Positions 1 to 6,879 are shown, numbered from the stretch's first letter. The stretch: 11,544 nt of DNA from Pseudomonadota bacterium (GCA_023399465.1 JAEWPB010000121.1:1-11544); one strand, 5' to 3'. Made by a program: numbers and translations. Notes: generated by a model from the sequence alone, not told the origin.

Positions 1-452
1 AGGCCGCGCTCCTCAGGGCCGACGTCGATCCGGCGCTGCCGGTGGTCTATCTCGACGGTCTCTACGTGGTGCCGCACGAGGACGGCCATGTCGCCATCGG
101 CAGCACCAGCGAGAACAGCTTCGCCGATCCCTTCACGACCGACGACAAGCTCGAGGAACTGATCGCGGGCGGGCGCCGCGTGGTTCCTGCCCTTGCAGAC
201 GCCCCGGTCGTCGAGCGCTGGGCCGGCCTCAGGCCGAAGGCCGTCGATCGCGAGCCGATGATCGGTCCGCACCCGGACCATCCGCGGCTGGTGGCGCTGA
301 CCGGCGGGTTCAAGGTGAGTTTCGGGGTGGCGCACCGGCTGGCGCAGGCGGCTGTAGCAGGTATCGCCGGGGTGAAGGATGCGCCGGAAATGCCGCCGTC
401 GTTCGCGCTCGCCAGCCACATCGCGGCGGCGCGGCGCAAGAAGCCGTCCTGA
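1..452 (+). CDS. FAD-dependent oxidoreductase (DAO family), 3' part only
   Basis: The reading frame is open from the left edge (first whole codon at position 3) to a TGA at 450-452, so only about the last 149 residues are present. The visible part matches the C-terminal half of DAO-family flavoproteins (glycine, sarcosine or D-amino-acid oxidases and dehydrogenases). It has a strand-rich segment ending VAIGSTSE, then WAGLRPKAVDREPMIGPHP, then a glycine-rich GGFKVSFGVAH stretch where the family closes over FAD, and an Ala-rich tail. The internal GTG at 42 is not the true start, because coding continues upstream of it. The substrate cannot be judged from this half. Glycine oxidase is possible and would yield glyoxylate, the product of AllA downstream, but that is inference. 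A 130-base gap separates it from puuE. Confidence 0.8.
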   Translation, partial: AALLRADVDPALPVVYLDGLYVVPHEDGHVAIGSTSENSFADPFTTDDKLEELIAGGRRVVPALADAPVVERWAGLRPKAVDREPMIGPHPDHPRLVALTGGFKVSFGVAHRLAQAAVAGIAGVKDAPEMPPSFALASHIAAARRKKPS

Positions 453-582
453 CGGCAGGCGGGCCGAGGCCGCGTCGTCATCTGCAAGACGCGGTGACAG
501 CGACGCAAAAACCAATGTTTTCCATCTCGACTTTCCGCCCTTCGGTGCTACCGTTCCGGACAAATTTGAGATGGTGATTTGG
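453..582. other. Intergenic region upstream of the puuE operon
   Basis: This 130-base gap must hold the end of the upstream transcript and the promoter of the puuE operon, unless the operon is read through. It contains a 7-base inverted repeat, CCGCGTC (470-476) and GACGCGG (488-494), with an 11-base loop and no T-run after it. It also contains the self-complementary octamer CAAATTTG at 561-568, close to the puuE start. GTGACA at 494-499 resembles a -35 box, but I find no convincing -10 at the right distance. Either repeat could be a site for a regulator such as the LysR protein; this is not established. Confidence 0.3.
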
Positions 583-1509
583 ATGGCACAAGATATTTAT
601 CCGCGTGATCTCGTCGGCTACGGGCGCAATCCTCCCGATCCGAAGTGGCCCGGCGATGGCCGCATTGCGGTCCAGTTCGTCATCAATTACGAGGAAGGCG
701 GTGAAAGCTGCATTCTCGATGGCGATCCCGCATCGGAATGCCTGCTGTCGGAAATCGTCGGGGCTCAGGCCTGGCCAAACCAGCGCAATCTCAACATGGA
801 ATCGATCTACGAGTACGGTTCGCGCGCCAGCTTCTGGCGGCTCTGGCGGATGTTCACCGAACTCGAGGTTCCCGCGACCGTCTATGGCGTGACGCTGGCG
901 ATGGCGCGCAATCCGGAAGCTGTTGCCGCCATGAAGGAGGCGGGCTGGGAGATCGCCAGCCATGGCTACCGCTGGCTGGAATACAAGGATTTTCCCGAAG
1001 AGGTCGAGCGCAAGCACATTCTCGAGGCGGTGCGCCTGCATACAGAGCTGACCGGCGAGCGCCCCTACGGCATGTACCAGGGCAAGCCCTCGGACAACAC
1101 GCTGCGGCTGGTGATGGAGGAGGGCGGTTTCCTCTATTCCTCCGATTCCTATGCCGATGACCTGCCTTACTGGGTCAAGGGCGTGAACGATGAGCCGTTC
1201 CTGATCATTCCCTACACGCTTGAGACCAACGACATGCGCTTTGCGACGCCGCAGGGCTTCAACTCCGGCGACCAGTTCTTCGCCTACCTGAAGGATGCCT
1301 TCGACGTGCTCTACGAGGAAGGCAAGGCGGGAAGCCCGAAGATGCTCTCTGTCGGCCTGCATTGCCGGCTTGTCGGTCGCCCCGGCCGCGCAGCGGCGCT
1401 GAAGCGCTTCATGGAATATGTGCTGCAGCATGACAAGGTCTGGGTGCCGCGCCGCATCGAAATCGCCCGTCACTGGCACCAGCACCACAAGCCGGGAGCG
1501 ACGAAGTGA
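583..1509 (+). CDS. puuE: Allantoinase PuuE (polysaccharide-deacetylase type)
   Basis: Opens the ring of S-allantoin to give allantoate in the cytoplasm. PuuE is the allantoinase recruited from the NodB/polysaccharide deacetylase fold, not the amidohydrolase type (AllB), and is reported to work without a metal. The ATG at 583 gives 308 residues, the usual PuuE length. The start MAQDIYPRDLVGYGR is typical, and GGTG-like bases lie 6 bases upstream. ATG 571 is an in-frame alternative, while the open frame back to 379 is spurious because it overlaps the preceding gene. Visible landmarks are QFVINYEEGGE (31-41, the altered first deacetylase motif with Glu-Glu instead of Asp-Asp), ASHGYRW (125-131), GMYQGKPS (163-170) and GLHCRLVGRPGR (258-269). 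It is the first gene of the operon, and its TGA overlaps the uraD start (GTGA). Confidence 0.93.
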   Translation: MAQDIYPRDLVGYGRNPPDPKWPGDGRIAVQFVINYEEGGESCILDGDPASECLLSEIVGAQAWPNQRNLNMESIYEYGSRASFWRLWRMFTELEVPATVYGVTLAMARNPEAVAAMKEAGWEIASHGYRWLEYKDFPEEVERKHILEAVRLHTELTGERPYGMYQGKPSDNTLRLVMEEGGFLYSSDSYADDLPYWVKGVNDEPFLIIPYTLETNDMRFATPQGFNSGDQFFAYLKDAFDVLYEEGKAGSPKMLSVGLHCRLVGRPGRAAALKRFMEYVLQHDKVWVPRRIEIARHWHQHHKPGATK

Positions 1510-2003
1510 TTGACCGCGAGGATTTTGTCGGCCGCTTCGGCGGCGTCTTCGAGCACTCGCCGTTCATCGCGGAACGCGCTTTCGACGGCGGCCTGCTCGG
1601 CGAGCCGCTGACATCGGGTGGCGTGCATTCAGCGCTTTGCCAGATTTTTCGCGTTGCAAGCGAGGATGAGCGGCTCGGCGTCCTGCGCGCCCATCCGGAT
1701 CTCGCCGGCAAGCTCGCGATCGCCGGCGAACTGACCGAGGACAGCCGGCAGGAGCAGGCCGGGGCCGGTCTCGACCGGCTGTCGCCGGAGGAGCACGCCC
1801 GGTTCACGGCGCTGAACTCGGCCTATGTCGAGAAGTTCGGCTTTCCCTTCATCATCGCCGTCAAGGGGCTGAACAAGGACGACATTCTCGCCGCCTTCGA
1901 GACCCGTATCCGCAACGATCGCGACGAAGAATTCGCCACCGCGACGGCGCAGGTCGAAAAGATCGCCCGGCTGCGGCTGGAAAGCATGCTTCCCGAAGGC
2001 TGA
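1506..2003 (+). CDS. uraD: OHCU decarboxylase UraD
   Basis: Decarboxylates 2-oxo-4-hydroxy-4-carboxy-5-ureidoimidazoline to S-allantoin, which makes the late urate pathway fast and stereospecific. It has 165 residues, normal for a stand-alone UraD. The hallmark RAHPDLAGKLA carries the catalytic His at residue 63. The conserved S-R-Q-E-Q segment (80-84), the FGFPFIIAVKG signature (111-121) and the Arg in ETRIRND are all present. The GTG start at 1506 overlaps the puuE stop as GTGA, which implies translational coupling. In some bacteria UraD is fused to PuuE or UraH; here it is separate. The allA ATG follows 3 bases after its stop. Confidence 0.94.
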   Translation: MIDREDFVGRFGGVFEHSPFIAERAFDGGLLGEPLTSGGVHSALCQIFRVASEDERLGVLRAHPDLAGKLAIAGELTEDSRQEQAGAGLDRLSPEEHARFTALNSAYVEKFGFPFIIAVKGLNKDDILAAFETRIRNDRDEEFATATAQVEKIARLRLESMLPEG

Positions 2004-2006
2004 GAC

Positions 2007-2507
2007 ATGAGAGAAACACTGGAAATCCGTCCGTTGACGGCAGAGGCCTTCGCCCCCTTCGGCGACGTCATCGAAACCCGGCCCGAGACGATGCGGCTGA
2101 TCAATGGCGGCACCACCGAGCGTTATCATGCGCTGACGACCGTGGAAACGGCGGGGGAAGGGGCACGCGCGATCCTCAACATCTTCCGCGGGCAACCGCG
2201 AAGCTTCCCCTATGCGGTCGACATGATGGAGCGCCATCCCTTCGGCAGCCAGAGCTTCGTGGCCCTGTCCGGCCGGCCCTATCTGGTGGTGGTTTCGGAA
2301 GACGAGGGTGGCAGGCCCGGCAGGCCGCAGGTCTTCCTGGCGCGCGCCGATCAGGGCGTGAACTATCACCGCAATGTCTGGCACCATCCGTTGATGACCC
2401 TTGGTGAAGTCAGCGACTTTCTGGTTGCCGACCGCGACGGCGCGGGCAACAATCTGGAAGAGTTCTTTTTCGAAACAGCATTCACGATTGCGGAGCCAAG
2501 CCTATGA
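2007..2507 (+). CDS. allA: Ureidoglycolate lyase AllA
   Basis: Splits ureidoglycolate into glyoxylate and urea, the last step of allantoin breakdown. The 166 residues match the AllA family (cupin-like fold). The N-terminal RPLTAEAFAPFGDVIE, then INGGTTERYHAL (32-43), FRGQPRSFPYAVDMMERHP (60-78) and GSQSFVALSGRPYLVVV are characteristic. NYHRNVWHHPLM (119-130) supplies the conserved His cluster near the active site. The start lies 3 bases after the uraD stop, and its TGA overlaps the uraH ATG (ATGA). Ureidoglycolate has to come from allantoate through an enzyme not encoded in this window. Confidence 0.93.
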   Translation: MRETLEIRPLTAEAFAPFGDVIETRPETMRLINGGTTERYHALTTVETAGEGARAILNIFRGQPRSFPYAVDMMERHPFGSQSFVALSGRPYLVVVSEDEGGRPGRPQVFLARADQGVNYHRNVWHHPLMTLGEVSDFLVADRDGAGNNLEEFFFETAFTIAEPSL

Positions 2508-2860
2508 CCGGCCTGACCACACATGTTCTGGACACCGCGCTCGGAAAGCCGGCAGAGGGTTTGCGGATCGATCTCTACCGTTTCGACGGCGAGGGGCGGA
2601 GCCTGGTGAAGACCGTTTCGACCAATTCGGACGGCCGTGTCGATGGCGGGCCGCTGCTGAGCGGGGAGAGCTTCGCGGTCGGCACCTATGAGCTGGTTTT
2701 CTATGCCGGCGACTATCTCCGGGCGAATGGTGTCGCGCTGGCGGATCCGGCATTTCTCGACCTGATCCCGATCCGCTTCGGCATCGCCGATACCGCCGCC
2801 CATTATCACGTGCCGCTGCTGCTCTCCCCCTACGGCTACTCGACCTACCGGGGAAGCTGA
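2504..2860 (+). CDS. uraH: 5-Hydroxyisourate hydrolase UraH
   Basis: Hydrolyses 5-hydroxyisourate, the product of urate oxidase, to OHCU. This transthyretin-related protein has 118 residues and ends in the diagnostic tetrapeptide YRGS. The catalytic set is visible: His7 in TTHVLDTALGKPA, Arg45 in DGRVDGGPLL, His102 in HYHVPLLLSPYGYSTY and the terminal Ser118. No signal peptide is present, so it acts in the cytoplasm. The ATGA overlap with allA suggests coupled translation, and the phosphoesterase gene begins only 2 bases after its stop. It should act directly after PuuD, which is encoded in the opposing operon. Confidence 0.95.
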   Translation: MTGLTTHVLDTALGKPAEGLRIDLYRFDGEGRSLVKTVSTNSDGRVDGGPLLSGESFAVGTYELVFYAGDYLRANGVALADPAFLDLIPIRFGIADTAAHYHVPLLLSPYGYSTYRGS

Positions 2861-2862
2861 CG

Positions 2863-3603
2863 ATGCGGTTTGCGGCGATCGCGGATGTTCACGGCAACTG
2901 TATGGCGCTCGAGGCTGTCCTTGCCGATATCCGGGCGCTGGGGATCTCCGAGATCGTCAACCTGGGCGACTGCCTCAGCGGGCCTCTGGAGGCCGGCCGG
3001 ACGGCGGATCTGCTGATGTCGCTCGATGCCGTCACCGTGCGCGGCAACCACGACCGCTATCTGATCGAAAGTCCGCCGGAGGCGTTGCCGATCTGGGAGC
3101 AATATACCCATCACCAGCTCACCGCGGATCATCTCGCCTGGCTTCGCGGGCTTCCGTTCAGCGCCGTGTACAGGCAGGAAGTTTTTCTCTGCCATGCCAC
3201 GCCCGAAAACGACAGCCGCTACTGGCTCGAGGCGGTCTCTCCGGCCGGGTTTGTGCATATCAGGCCGATCGAGGAGATCGAGGAGCTTGCGGCAGGTGCC
3301 GACTTTCCGCTGATCCTTTGTGGTCATACCCACATACCCCGTGCGGTGCGCCTGCGCGACGGCCGGATGATCGTCAATCCGGGAAGCGTGGGCTGCCCGG
3401 CCTATGACGACGACACCCCGTATTTCCACAAGGTGGAGGCGGGGCATCCGATGGCGTCCTACGCCGTCCTTGAAAAGCGCGACGGGACCTGGGTGCCGGA
3501 ATTCCGCCACGTCGCCTATGACCACATGGCCATGGCGCGAATGGCCGGGGAGAAGGGCCGGGACGACTGGGCGAGCGGTCTTGCGACCGGCTGGCTGCGA
3601 TAG
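2863..3603 (+). CDS. Calcineurin-like metallophosphoesterase, substrate unknown
   Basis: A 246-residue soluble phosphoesterase of the small bacterial YfcE/MJ0936-like branch. The full two-metal signature is present: ADVHGN (Asp8, His10), NLGDCLSG (Asp36), RGNHD (Asn62, His63), His111 in LCHATPE, and CGHTHIP (His155, His157), followed by VNPGSVGCPAYD. All ligands are intact, so it is probably an active phosphatase, phosphodiesterase or nucleotidase. The ATG at 2863 is 2 bases after the uraH stop, so it is translated from the same mRNA as the allantoin genes. No purine-degradation step needs a phosphatase after the nucleobase. A role in feeding nucleotides into the pathway is only inference. 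It is the last gene of the operon; a hairpin follows about 110 bases later. Confidence 0.85.
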   Translation: MRFAAIADVHGNCMALEAVLADIRALGISEIVNLGDCLSGPLEAGRTADLLMSLDAVTVRGNHDRYLIESPPEALPIWEQYTHHQLTADHLAWLRGLPFSAVYRQEVFLCHATPENDSRYWLEAVSPAGFVHIRPIEEIEELAAGADFPLILCGHTHIPRAVRLRDGRMIVNPGSVGCPAYDDDTPYFHKVEAGHPMASYAVLEKRDGTWVPEFRHVAYDHMAMARMAGEKGRDDWASGLATGWLR

Positions 3604-3716
3604 GACGCCCGCTCCCGGCGAGAGCGCGGACGGCTCAGAAAAGACGCGGCCAAAAAAACGAATTCAATATGATAATTCATAATACTGGCTCCAATCGGCG
3701 ATGCCGCTGGCACTCG
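3604..3716. other. AT-rich intergenic gap between converging transcripts
   Basis: No gene is seen here. The middle part, about 3651-3690, is clearly AT-rich compared with all flanking DNA. It holds a seven-A run at 3653-3659 and two copies of AATTCA 13 bases apart (first copy at 3661). It lies between the end of the purine operon and the low-GC module, so it could be junction DNA left by insertion. It could also be a plain 3' untranslated region. Confidence 0.3.
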
Positions 3717-3741
3717 ATGAGGCCGGATTGCCCGGCCTCAT
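3717..3741. terminator. Hairpin between convergent genes, possible two-way terminator
   Basis: A perfect 10-base inverted repeat: ATGAGGCCGG (3717-3726), loop ATTGC, CCGGCCTCAT (3732-3741). It lies at the meeting point of the + operon and the - module, and it includes the stop codon of the NmrA-like gene. The stem is strong and GC-rich, but there is no T-run on either side. A Rho-independent terminator is therefore plausible rather than certain; it may act as a 3' mRNA-stabilising hairpin. Confidence 0.5.
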
Positions 3742-4589
3742 GTGGCGGAAACCGGATTTTCCCAACACCGCTTATTCTTCATGATAAAGGCATCCGCAGT
3801 GGTGGGTGATTTCCCTGTCAGCGCGAACACGCCGTCACTCAGGCGGTCCTCGCTTCCGTGTTCAATCTCCTCGTCCATCATCGCAAGCGTCTGCGCATAG
3901 GCTTCATCCAGGCCAGCCTGCCGGTACCGGTGCGCCAGTTGCGGAACCGTCAGCTTCACATGTTCAATCCTGCGACCAAGCGCATGGGTCAGCCTGGTTG
4001 CCATATCGGAATAGGACAAGGTCTCGGGCCCGGTCAGGATGAACTCCCGGTTCCATGACCGCTCGGCAAGCAGCGCGCTGACAGCCGCCCTAGCGATGTC
4101 GGCCGCATCGATGAAGCCGACCCGACCGGCGCCGGTTGCGGAATAGATGGCATTTTCTTCCCGGATCGTTGCAAGATGCTGCTGTTCGGAGAAGTTCTGC
4201 ATGAACCAAGTGGGACGCAAAACCGTCCATTCCGGAACGTTCTCCTGCAGGTAAGCGTGAACCTGCCCCATCATGGGACCTCCGGCCTCCAGTGAAGATG
4301 CACTTAGAAGCACAAAGCGCCGGACGCCACAGGAGCGCGCGATATCGAGGACAGGTGGAACGATTGTGCCGTGGTCGCTGCTGTCGGTAGGCGCAACGAT
4401 ATAGACAGCGTCGATGCCATCAAAGGCCCGGCGAGCAAGTTCGGGTTTCTGCCATTCAAACGCAAGCTCGCTTTGCCTCGATGGGGTGCGGCTGCCGATT
4501 TTCAGCGCGATGCCCTTTTGCGAAAGGCCTTCGACGACGAGGCGTCCGGTCTTCCCCGTGCCGCCGATCACGAACACATTAGCCGGCAT
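3738..4589 (-). CDS. NmrA-like NAD(P)-binding protein
   Basis: A 283-residue atypical short-chain dehydrogenase of the NmrA/azoreductase-like group. The N-terminal NVFVIGGTGKTGRLVVEGL gives the GxxGxxG Rossmann motif at residues 9-15. IGSRTP after the second strand, IDAVYIVAP and RPTWFMQNF also fit this family, as does GFIDAADIARAAVSALL in the second half. Such proteins bind NAD(P)(H) and act as redox sensors or as quinone or azo reductases; the substrate here is unknown. The start MPANVF at 4589 was chosen because GAGGGG lies about 8 bases upstream and the motif spacing is right. The longer frame from 4634 adds an unconserved leader inside the neighbour. It overlaps the end of the SnoaL-like gene by 11 bases, so the two are co-transcribed. 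Confidence 0.82.
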   Translation of the reverse strand: MPANVFVIGGTGKTGRLVVEGLSQKGIALKIGSRTPSRQSELAFEWQKPELARRAFDGIDAVYIVAPTDSSDHGTIVPPVLDIARSCGVRRFVLLSASSLEAGGPMMGQVHAYLQENVPEWTVLRPTWFMQNFSEQQHLATIREENAIYSATGAGRVGFIDAADIARAAVSALLAERSWNREFILTGPETLSYSDMATRLTHALGRRIEHVKLTVPQLAHRYRQAGLDEAYAQTLAMMDEEIEHGSEDRLSDGVFALTGKSPTTADAFIMKNKRCWENPVSAT

Positions 4590-5046
4590 GTCGTGTCCCC
4601 TCAGGCTGTTTCTGGTCCGCAAGAGGCGAACCATTTATCGCCGCCAAAACGACGAGCGGATTCCAGTAATCGCGGTAGCGGGTAATAAGGCCGTTCCCGA
4701 GATCGACGAGTGTCACATAATCTTGGTCGTAGCGGGCACCCGTCTGATTGGCGCGGCCCTTGCAGCTGAACTCGATCGCGGCGACGTCGGCTTTGGAAGA
4801 GACGAGAACTCGGCCGAGGCTCATGGACTCGATCGTGATCAATGTTGCTACTGTCGGAAGATAAGCCGCAAGTGCGGCCTTGCCGACAAGTCGTTGGGTG
4901 AGGCCTTGTGGGCTGAACGGGAATTCGAAGACGATCTCCTCTGCGCACATCTCAAGAAGGGAGTGTGCCTCAGGCGCAAGAAGGTCTCCGAGAGCCTCGC
5001 GCAATAGTGCCGACAGGCTGGGAAAATGGTCGATATCTCTGGACAT
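4579..5046 (-). CDS. SnoaL-like / NTF2-fold protein
   Basis: A 155-residue protein of the SnoaL/nuclear-transport-factor-2 superfamily, a small cone-shaped alpha+beta barrel used by polyketide cyclases, ketosteroid isomerases and many uncharacterised proteins. The usual pattern is visible: an N-terminal helix pair, EIVFEFPFSPQG, a central KADVAAIEFSCKGRANQTG strand pair, then YDQDYVTLVDLGNGLITRYRDYWNP, a typical closing signature of the family. The catalytic activity cannot be predicted. The ATG at 5046 has AGGT 8 bases upstream. It is the first gene of the two-gene - strand operon, divergent from the TetR gene by 59 bases, and it overlaps the NmrA-like gene. This pairing is commonly seen with a TetR regulator. 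Confidence 0.78.
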   Translation of the reverse strand: MSRDIDHFPSLSALLREALGDLLAPEAHSLLEMCAEEIVFEFPFSPQGLTQRLVGKAALAAYLPTVATLITIESMSLGRVLVSSKADVAAIEFSCKGRANQTGARYDQDYVTLVDLGNGLITRYRDYWNPLVVLAAINGSPLADQKQPEGTRHAG

Positions 5047-5060
5047 TCGTCTTTACCTGT

Positions 5061-5089
5061 TTGGAATGGAACGGTATCGTTCCAATCAT
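5061..5089. promoter_or_regulatory. Divergent promoter with palindromic candidate TetR operator
   Basis: The 59 bases between the divergent SnoaL-like and TetR genes hold a perfect inverted repeat, TGGAACG-GTAT-CGTTCCA (5067-5084). It is flanked on the left by TTGGAA (5061-5066), a possible -35 for the TetR gene. AATCAT (5084-5089) lies 17 bases further on as a weak -10, so the repeat fills the spacer. The arm TGGAACG occurs again at 5107-5113, across the TetR start codon. Short palindromes in divergent promoters are the usual sites of TetR-family repressors, so control of both genes by the adjacent TetR protein is a reasonable inference. Confidence 0.6.
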
Positions 5090-5105
5090 ATGTGGAGCAT
5101 TTTGG

Positions 5106-5717
5106 ATGGAACGCAATAGTATCGACGAAAAAAATCGCCGCAGGCCCAGTGGTGCTGCCGTCATGCGCGCTGATCTGACCGACGCGCTGTTTCGCGCATT
5201 TTTCGAGGAGTGGGCCCAATATGGCTATAGCGGGCTTAGCCTTGAACGGGTCGCGTTACGCGCAGGCGCTGGAAAAGCGGCCATCTATCGGCGCTGGCCC
5301 TCGAAACTCGCTATTGCATCGGAAGGGATTGAGAAACTCGGCATGGTCCTGACGGACGTCTCCGACCGTGGCTGCTTGGCGAACGAACTGGAAGCCTATC
5401 TTCTGATGATGCGACGCGCGCTGCGCCATCGGCTTGTCCGCAGGATCCTGCCGGACCTCTATGCAGAAGCTGCTCGTGAGAGCGAACTCGTTGCAGTCGT
5501 GGACAAGCTTGCGAAAGCGCGTCGCGGCGCTGGCGCAGCCTTGATCGAGCGCGCCATCGTTCGTGGCGAGCTTCGCGCGGAGATCGACAGGGAGCTGGCG
5601 ATGGATATGATCCCCTCGGCGCTCTACTGGGGCTTGATTATCACGCGACGGCGGATCACGCATGCACAAATCAAGCGGCAGGTGCAGGCACTTGTGGCCG
5701 GGCTAAAGGTCATTTGA
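5106..5717 (+). CDS. TetR/AcrR-family transcriptional regulator
   Basis: A 203-residue regulator. After a basic leader (EKNRRRPSG), the N-terminal DNA-binding domain runs from about 21 to 75. It contains ALFRAFFEEWAQYGYSGLSLERVALRAGAGKAAIYRRWPSK, the classic TetR helix-turn-helix with the recognition helix ending in AIYRRWPSK (the text is broken here only by my reading of it as two parts: helices to YSGLSL, then ERVALRAG onwards). The C-terminal helical ligand domain is not assignable to a ligand. The ATG at 5106 has GGAG 8 bases upstream; the in-frame extension to 4965 overlaps the divergent gene and its promoter, so it is rejected. It is expected to repress the divergent SnoaL-NmrA operon and itself through the adjacent palindrome. 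Confidence 0.88.
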   Translation: MERNSIDEKNRRRPSGAAVMRADLTDALFRAFFEEWAQYGYSGLSLERVALRAGAGKAAIYRRWPSKLAIASEGIEKLGMVLTDVSDRGCLANELEAYLLMMRRALRHRLVRRILPDLYAEAARESELVAVVDKLAKARRGAGAALIERAIVRGELRAEIDRELAMDMIPSALYWGLIITRRRITHAQIKRQVQALVAGLKVI

Positions 5718-5742
5718 GACCCCCGGCTGCTCGGCAGCCCTG

Positions 5743-6879
5743 TCAATCCTCGGCGATGATGTCGTGCCCGACGTCGTTGATGTTGCGCTTGCCGCACAGC
5801 GCCATGGTGACATCCATTTCCTTGCGGATGATCTCCAAAGCCTGGGTCACGCCCGCCTTGCCGTTGGCGCCGAGGCCGTAGAGGAAGGGGCGGCCGATGA
5901 AGGTGCCCTTGGCGCCGAGCGCCACGGCCTTCAGCACGTCCTGGCCGGAGCGGATGCCGCCGTCCATGTGCACCTCGATCTGGTGGCCGACCGCATCGAC
6001 GATGCGCGGCAGCATGCTGATCGAGGAATGCGCGCCATCGAGCTGGCGGCCGCCATGGTTCGAGACGATGATGGCGTCGGCACCGGTCTGGGCCGCCATC
6101 TTGGCGTCTTCCGCGTCGAGGATGCCCTTGAGGATCAGCGGGCCGCCCCAGCGCTCCTTGATCCAGGCGACGTCCTTCCACGACAGCTGCGGGTCGAACT
6201 GCTCCGAGGTCCAGACCGACAGCGACGTCAGGTCGGTGACGCTCTTGGCGTGACCGACGATGTTGCCGAAGCTGCGGCGCTTGGTGCCGAGCATCTTCAT
6301 GCACCAGGCCGGGCGGGTCGCCATCTGCCAGATGTGCTTCGGCGTGAATTTCGGCGGCGCCGACAGGCCGTTGCGGATGTCCTTGTGGCGCTGGCCGAGG
6401 ATCTGCAGGTCGAGGGTCAGCACCAGCGCCGAGCACTTCGCCGCCTTGGCGCGGTCGATGAGGTTGAGGACGAAATCGCGGTCCTGCATCACATAGAGCT
6501 GGAACCAGAACGGCTTCGTCGTCACCGAGGCGACGTCCTCGATCGAGCAGATGCTCATGGTCGAGAGCGTGAACGGCACCCCGAAGGCCTCCGCCGCCTG
6601 CGCCGCGAGCATTTCGCCATCGGCGTGCTGCATGCCCGTCAGGCCGGTCGGCGCCAGGGCCACCGGCATCGACACCTTTTCGCCGATCATCGTCGTTTCC
6701 AGTGACCGGTTGGTCATGTCGACGAGCACCCGCTGGCGCAGCTTGATCCTGGCGAAGTCATCCTCGTTCGCCCGATAGGTGCCTTCGGTATAGGCCCCGG
6801 AATCGGCATAGTCGAAGAACATCTTCGGCACGCGGCGCTTGGCCTGGGCCTTGAGGTCGGCAATGGTCAGTGCGGTCAT
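5743..6879 (-). CDS. FMN-dependent alpha-hydroxy-acid oxidase/dehydrogenase (LldD-like)
   Basis: Oxidises a 2-hydroxy acid to the 2-oxo acid using FMN in a TIM barrel. The 378 residues match the L-lactate dehydrogenase/glycolate oxidase family. All key residues are visible: Tyr24 (MFFDYADSGA), Tyr129 (FQLYV), Asp157 (LTLDLQILGQRHKD), Lys251 (LILKGIL), His275 and Arg278 (SNHGGRQLDGA), and the FMN-phosphate loop HMDGGIRSG and GRPFLYGLGA. It should therefore be active. Substrate choice (lactate, glycolate or another) cannot be read from the sequence. Its place after guaD and puuD suggests use of glycolate or glyoxylate-related acids arising from AllA, but that is inference. GGAAAG lies about 8 bases before the ATG. 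A 99-base gap with its own likely promoter separates it from guaD. Confidence 0.9.
   Translation of the reverse strand: MTALTIADLKAQAKRRVPKMFFDYADSGAYTEGTYRANEDDFARIKLRQRVLVDMTNRSLETTMIGEKVSMPVALAPTGLTGMQHADGEMLAAQAAEAFGVPFTLSTMSICSIEDVASVTTKPFWFQLYVMQDRDFVLNLIDRAKAAKCSALVLTLDLQILGQRHKDIRNGLSAPPKFTPKHIWQMATRPAWCMKMLGTKRRSFGNIVGHAKSVTDLTSLSVWTSEQFDPQLSWKDVAWIKERWGGPLILKGILDAEDAKMAAQTGADAIIVSNHGGRQLDGAHSSISMLPRIVDAVGHQIEVHMDGGIRSGQDVLKAVALGAKGTFIGRPFLYGLGANGKAGVTQALEIIRKEMDVTMALCGKRNINDVGHDIIAED

Noticed and set aside
470..494. CCGCGTC/GACGCGG hairpin as a Rho-independent terminator
   Set aside because: The stem is only 7 bases with an 11-base loop and no T-run; kept only as a note in the intergenic entry.
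379..582. N-terminal extension of PuuE
   Set aside because: It would overlap the FAD oxidoreductase by 74 bases and adds an Arg/Ser-rich leader; the start at 583 gives the usual 308 residues.
478..1488. 336-codon - strand ORF opposite puuE
   Set aside because: It is antisense to a gene with clear PuuE motifs; its own protein is Arg/His-rich with no recognisable domain, typical of high-GC shadow frames.
4965..5105. N-terminal extension of the TetR regulator
   Set aside because: It runs through the divergent SnoaL-like gene and the palindromic promoter; the ATG at 5106 has a good ribosome site.
5764..6705. 313-codon + strand ORF opposite the FMN oxidase gene
   Set aside because: It is a shadow of a gene with a full set of FMN-oxidase residues; no domain is seen.
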